DNA from: Streptococcaceae bacterium
GTDB taxonomy: Bacteria > Bacillota > Bacilli > Lactobacillales > Streptococcaceae
Assembly: GCA_031259195.1 (NCBI GenBank)
Contig: JAIRLR010000181.1
Location: forward strand, 1-7,699
DNA length: 7,699 bases
Direction of reading: 5' to 3'
Shown here piece by piece: positions 4,547 through 7,699 of the stretch. The stretch's first letter is position 1; the number at the start of each line of letters is the position of its first letter. The notes beneath the pieces were generated by a model, which saw only the letters and a program-made list of their open reading frames with translations, was not told the origin of the DNA and ran no database searches. The position numbers were made by a program, and so were the translations under genes.

Positions 4547-7500
4547 ATGAAAGTAGAGGCTATTTTATTGGAGACAGCAGTTAAAAAGGCTATTTCAAAT
4601 GTTTTATTGAGAATGCAACAAAAAGCTATGACAATGGCAGAGAAGAGGGAATATTATAACGCTGAAGTTGTTAGTGATGGTGTTTACTTTGAAGAGTGGA
4701 AAAGAATAGAAAGTTTAGTTTGCGAAGAAAGATTGGATGAAGTTTTACAATTTTTACATATATCGAAGGAAGAATTTAAGTTTTTAGTATCGTCTCTTGA
4801 TAAAATTGATATCAAAGTTCAAGATTGGACTTTTCTTTTTAAAGAGATTATGGATAATTATCAAGAAATTAAAGATGAACAAGAATACTTAGATAGTATA
4901 ACCATCGCTGTATCACCATTTGTTCATTTTACATTGGCAAAGGTTAAAGAAATTTTTGCCCAAACTTCTTCGTTGATATTTTCGGAACATGCTTTTAATA
5001 AAATAATTGAAAGTTATATTCAAGAGCTGACTTCATTAATTAGTAAGATTATCGTGATTGAACTAGAGCTTTATAAAGATCAACATACCTTTGTAGCTGA
5101 TGATGCTAAAGAGCAATTTAGTGAATTTATGAAGAATTTTTTTAATTCATCGGATGCTTATTGGCAATTTTATGAGAAATATGCTGTTTGTACGCGAGTG
5201 CTTGTTGCAAGAACATCTTATTTTTTGAAAAATTTAGAGTTTTTTGTGAATGCTGTACATGAAAGCAAAAAAGAAATTGCCGATTTTTTAGCAAGCGAAG
5301 TTAAAGAAGTTGTTGATCTTGGTTTTTCGCTTGGTGATTCTCACGATCAAGGTAAAAGTGTTATCGTTGTTGAGTTTAATGTACATCAAAAAATGGTCTT
5401 TAAACCGAGAAATTTGGAGGTTTGTCAAGCATTTGAACAGTTTCTTAGTTGGTGTAATAAAACTTCAGGACTATTAGATATTAAAATTCCTAAAGGGATT
5501 TATAAAGAAAATTATTCATTTATTCAGTTTATTGAGCATCGAACTTGTAAGAGCGAAAAAGAAGTTAGTGAATATTATGAACGTTTTGGTTATTTACTAG
5601 CTTTGGCATATGTTTTTTGCATCACAGATTTGCATTCTGAGAATTTAATCGCACACGGCAGCTATCCTTTTTTGATAGATATTGAAACGATTTTTCATAA
5701 TCAAGCTAATCTTTCAGTATTAGACGAAATGGAGTGTAAGATGCTTGATGCTGAAATGATCAATAGTCTTGTGAAAACTTCTTTGTTGCCAACCGTTTTT
5801 GAAACAGATCCGCATAAAAAGAAAGGGATGCTGGATTTAAGCGGGCTAACTGGGGATGAGCAACAAGAGTTAGAAAAGAAATTTATTCAACCTGTTAATA
5901 TCGGGCAGGTTGACTTTCACTTTGAGTTAAAGCCTGGTTTTTTAAATGCGACGCAAAATATACCGTTAATGAACGATGAAAAAGTAGATCCGGCCAATTA
6001 TCGAATTAATATAGTGCAGGGTTTTGAGTCGATGTTGTGTTTTTTAGAAAAAAATAAAGAGAGAATTTTAAAGGAGTTGGACTTTTTTCAATTATTTGCA
6101 GGGAAAAAGATTCGTTGTCTGATGAAAACATCGCAAAAATACGCTTCGTTACTTTTGTATGCCAATCATCCTAACTATGCTGAGAATATGGTGAAAAGGG
6201 AAAAGTTATTATGGAACCTTTGGAGTTATTTGCATAAAAATTTAGAAATTATTGATAGCGAATACAAAGATTTATTGTTTAATGATATCCCGATTTTCTA
6301 CTCTTATACGAACTCGAGGGACGTTTTTGATAGTCGAGGTAAAAGAGTCAAAGATTATTACCAAGAAACAGGGTTACAAAAGGTTATGGATGTTATTTCC
6401 AATTTATCTGAGAAAGTAATTCAAAAGCAAATGGGGCTTTTAATGGCTAACTTGGATATTTTTGTCAGAAATGAATTGGAAAAAAAAGACGCTCAGTCTT
6501 TTAACTTTCTTAGAGAGGCAGAGAATATTGCCGCATCTTTGTGGGAAAGCAGGTTTCAGTCAAAAGATGAGCTTTCTTTTACTACAGTTATCTCTATCTT
6601 AAATCAAAGATATAGTGTAATGGCGATAAATAGTAGTTTATATGAAGGCTTGGCTGGGATGACTTTGTTTTATTTGGAGTTGCACTTAGCAACAAAAGAG
6701 GAAAAATATTTTGAGTGTTATCAACAAATTTTGAAAAATGCGATGCTAAAAACGAAAGATCAAGAGTTAATTTTATCTGCTTATTATGGCGTGCTTTCGC
6801 AGATTTTTCCTTTACTTGTTGAGGCGAGAACTTTAGGAAGTCAAAAGGTTATTGGCAAAATTAAAGAGCTGGTAGGCATGCTTGCAGATTATAAATTTCA
6901 AGACTCGATAAGAATTGACTGGCTTACAGGCTTAGCCGGTGTTTTAGGAATTGTTTCAGAAGTTTATTTGTTATTGAAAATTGATGAAGCATTACAAATA
7001 GCATACTTATTATCGCAAAAGTTATTGCTTGAGTTGGAAGACTCTAATAGAGATGAATTAAATGAGCATGGAGTGGTTCATGGTCTTTCTGGCTTAGCTT
7101 TAGCTTTAGCAAAATACTATTGGATAAAACCATCAGAGTCTTTAAAAGAAAAAATTATAAGCTTGTTGGCAAAAGAGATGGATATTTACCAAGCAAAGCA
7201 GCAAAGTTTGCGTTTTTGTTATAGTAGTCCAGGGATGTTGGCTGTAAGACTGTATATCAACGATCTTTTCCAGCATTCAAAGATTAAAGAGCAAGTTGCT
7301 ATTTTAAGTAGTAACTTAGAAGGTAGCGAAAAAGATGATTCCTTGTGCCATGGCAATGCAGGAGTGATTGCTTCTTTGTTCGAGTATCAAGCTTATGATG
7401 AGCGCATAAACGAGGCTGTTAGTAAAGGAATTAGGGCCTTACTAAGGCATCGTTACTTGCAAGGAGAGTACGAGTTACAAAAAATCCCTGGCTTTGTTGC

Positions 7501-7594
7501 TAAGGGAGCTTTTACAGGATTAGCAGGAGTTGGGTTGGCACTGTTACGCCTCAATGGAAAGAAAACTAGTAATGTTTTGCTGCTAGCTCATTAG
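4547..7594 (+). CDS. lanM: class II lanthipeptide synthetase LanM (dehydratase-cyclase)
   Basis: LanM phosphorylates and eliminates water from Ser/Thr of a precursor peptide, then joins the dehydro residues to Cys to form lanthionine rings. From ATG 4547 the protein has 1015 residues, normal for the family. The kinase-like dehydratase half has GDSHDQGKSVIVVEF, then VFKPRN with K286. It also has DLHSENLIAHGSYPFLIDIETIF, giving D361, H363, N366, D378 and E380, the same pattern as CylM. The LanC-like cyclase begins near 695 (YEGLAGMTLFYLEL). It has DWLTGLAG, HGVVHGLSG (H845 the likely catalytic His), and zinc ligands C891 (in FCYSSPG, usually WCYG), C934 and H935 (CHGNAG). It closes with GAFTGLAGVGLALLRL. 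All key residues are present. No good ribosome binding site precedes ATG 4547; TTG 4568 with AGAGG (4555-4559) is an alternative start. The stop is 16 bases before a candidate precursor gene. Confidence 0.95.
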   Translation: MKVEAILLETAVKKAISNVLLRMQQKAMTMAEKREYYNAEVVSDGVYFEEWKRIESLVCEERLDEVLQFLHISKEEFKFLVSSLDKIDIKVQDWTFLFKEIMDNYQEIKDEQEYLDSITIAVSPFVHFTLAKVKEIFAQTSSLIFSEHAFNKIIESYIQELTSLISKIIVIELELYKDQHTFVADDAKEQFSEFMKNFFNSSDAYWQFYEKYAVCTRVLVARTSYFLKNLEFFVNAVHESKKEIADFLASEVKEVVDLGFSLGDSHDQGKSVIVVEFNVHQKMVFKPRNLEVCQAFEQFLSWCNKTSGLLDIKIPKGIYKENYSFIQFIEHRTCKSEKEVSEYYERFGYLLALAYVFCITDLHSENLIAHGSYPFLIDIETIFHNQANLSVLDEMECKMLDAEMINSLVKTSLLPTVFETDPHKKKGMLDLSGLTGDEQQELEKKFIQPVNIGQVDFHFELKPGFLNATQNIPLMNDEKVDPANYRINIVQGFESMLCFLEKNKERILKELDFFQLFAGKKIRCLMKTSQKYASLLLYANHPNYAENMVKREKLLWNLWSYLHKNLEIIDSEYKDLLFNDIPIFYSYTNSRDVFDSRGKRVKDYYQETGLQKVMDVISNLSEKVIQKQMGLLMANLDIFVRNELEKKDAQSFNFLREAENIAASLWESRFQSKDELSFTTVISILNQRYSVMAINSSLYEGLAGMTLFYLELHLATKEEKYFECYQQILKNAMLKTKDQELILSAYYGVLSQIFPLLVEARTLGSQKVIGKIKELVGMLADYKFQDSIRIDWLTGLAGVLGIVSEVYLLLKIDEALQIAYLLSQKLLLELEDSNRDELNEHGVVHGLSGLALALAKYYWIKPSESLKEKIISLLAKEMDIYQAKQQSLRFCYSSPGMLAVRLYINDLFQHSKIKEQVAILSSNLEGSEKDDSLCHGNAGVIASLFEYQAYDERINEAVSKGIRALLRHRYLQGEYELQKIPGFVAKGAFTGLAGVGLALLRLNGKKTSNVLLLAH

Positions 7595-7610
7595 AAAAGG
7601 AATGCTCAGA

Positions 7611-7699
7611 ATGGAAAAGAAACGAATGATGGCTTTAGTAGGTCTTGCTTTTGAAGATTTACCTCGCAAAGAAATGCTTGAAGATCAAGGCGAAAAAAA
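7611..7699 (+). CDS. candidate lanthipeptide precursor, leader only, cut by window end
   Basis: The ATG at 7611 has GAAAAGGAA (7594-7602) upstream and opens a frame of 29 complete codons that runs off the window. The visible peptide ends LVGLAFEDLPRKEMLEDQGEK. The spacing LVG-x-x-FE-D/E-L-x-x-x-EM-x-x-x-QG is the same as in cytolysin leaders (CylL-type SFEELSxEEMEAIQG) and related two-component class II lantibiotics. Its position right after lanM in the same direction fits a substrate of that enzyme. The core region with Ser/Thr/Cys lies beyond the edge, so ring pattern, type and even whether this is intact cannot be judged. A second precursor gene may follow. Confidence 0.75.
   Translation, partial: MEKKRMMALVGLAFEDLPRKEMLEDQGEK

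Overview
The window comes from the chromosome of a low-GC Gram-positive bacterium, most likely a member of the Lactobacillales. Evidence is the AT-rich sequence, strong AGGAGG-type ribosome binding sites, the gene order rpsF-ssb-rpsR-gdpP, and protein sequences close in style to Enterococcus/Carnobacterium types. The genus is not identified. This ribosomal operon usually lies near oriC in Firmicutes, and two parS-like palindromes here agree with that.

Layout. Positions 1-410 hold the decayed 3' part of a DegV-family gene, with frameshifts in two 7-A runs. A good promoter (468-497) and a structured leader precede rpsF (S6). The operon runs rpsF, ssb, rpsR (S18), gdpP. It has been hit three times by one family of short non-coding elements (MITEs of 160-212 bp). 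These have GARCCTGTTAAC-like terminal inverted repeats and 3-bp TWA target duplications. One lies inside the 3' end of rpsF, one between ssb and rpsR, and one in the loop of what was the terminator after gdpP. In each case the pre-insertion sequence can be rebuilt by eye, and for two of them it makes a recognisable product: a longer S6 tail and a complete terminator hairpin.

After the terminator a separate unit begins. It has its own promoter with a palindrome over the -10, then a full-length class II lanthipeptide synthetase (LanM, dehydratase plus cyclase) and, 16 bases later, the start of a small peptide. That peptide's leader resembles those of cytolysin-type two-component lantibiotics. 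The window ends inside this peptide, so the core is not visible. In related genomes gdpP is normally followed by rplI and dnaB; here the lanthipeptide unit occupies that place.

How the genes fit together: S6 and S18 are partners in the 30S platform and SSB serves replication and repair. GdpP degrades cyclic di-AMP at the membrane. LanM would dehydrate and cyclise the peptide encoded just after it; export, protease and immunity genes would be expected beyond the right edge.
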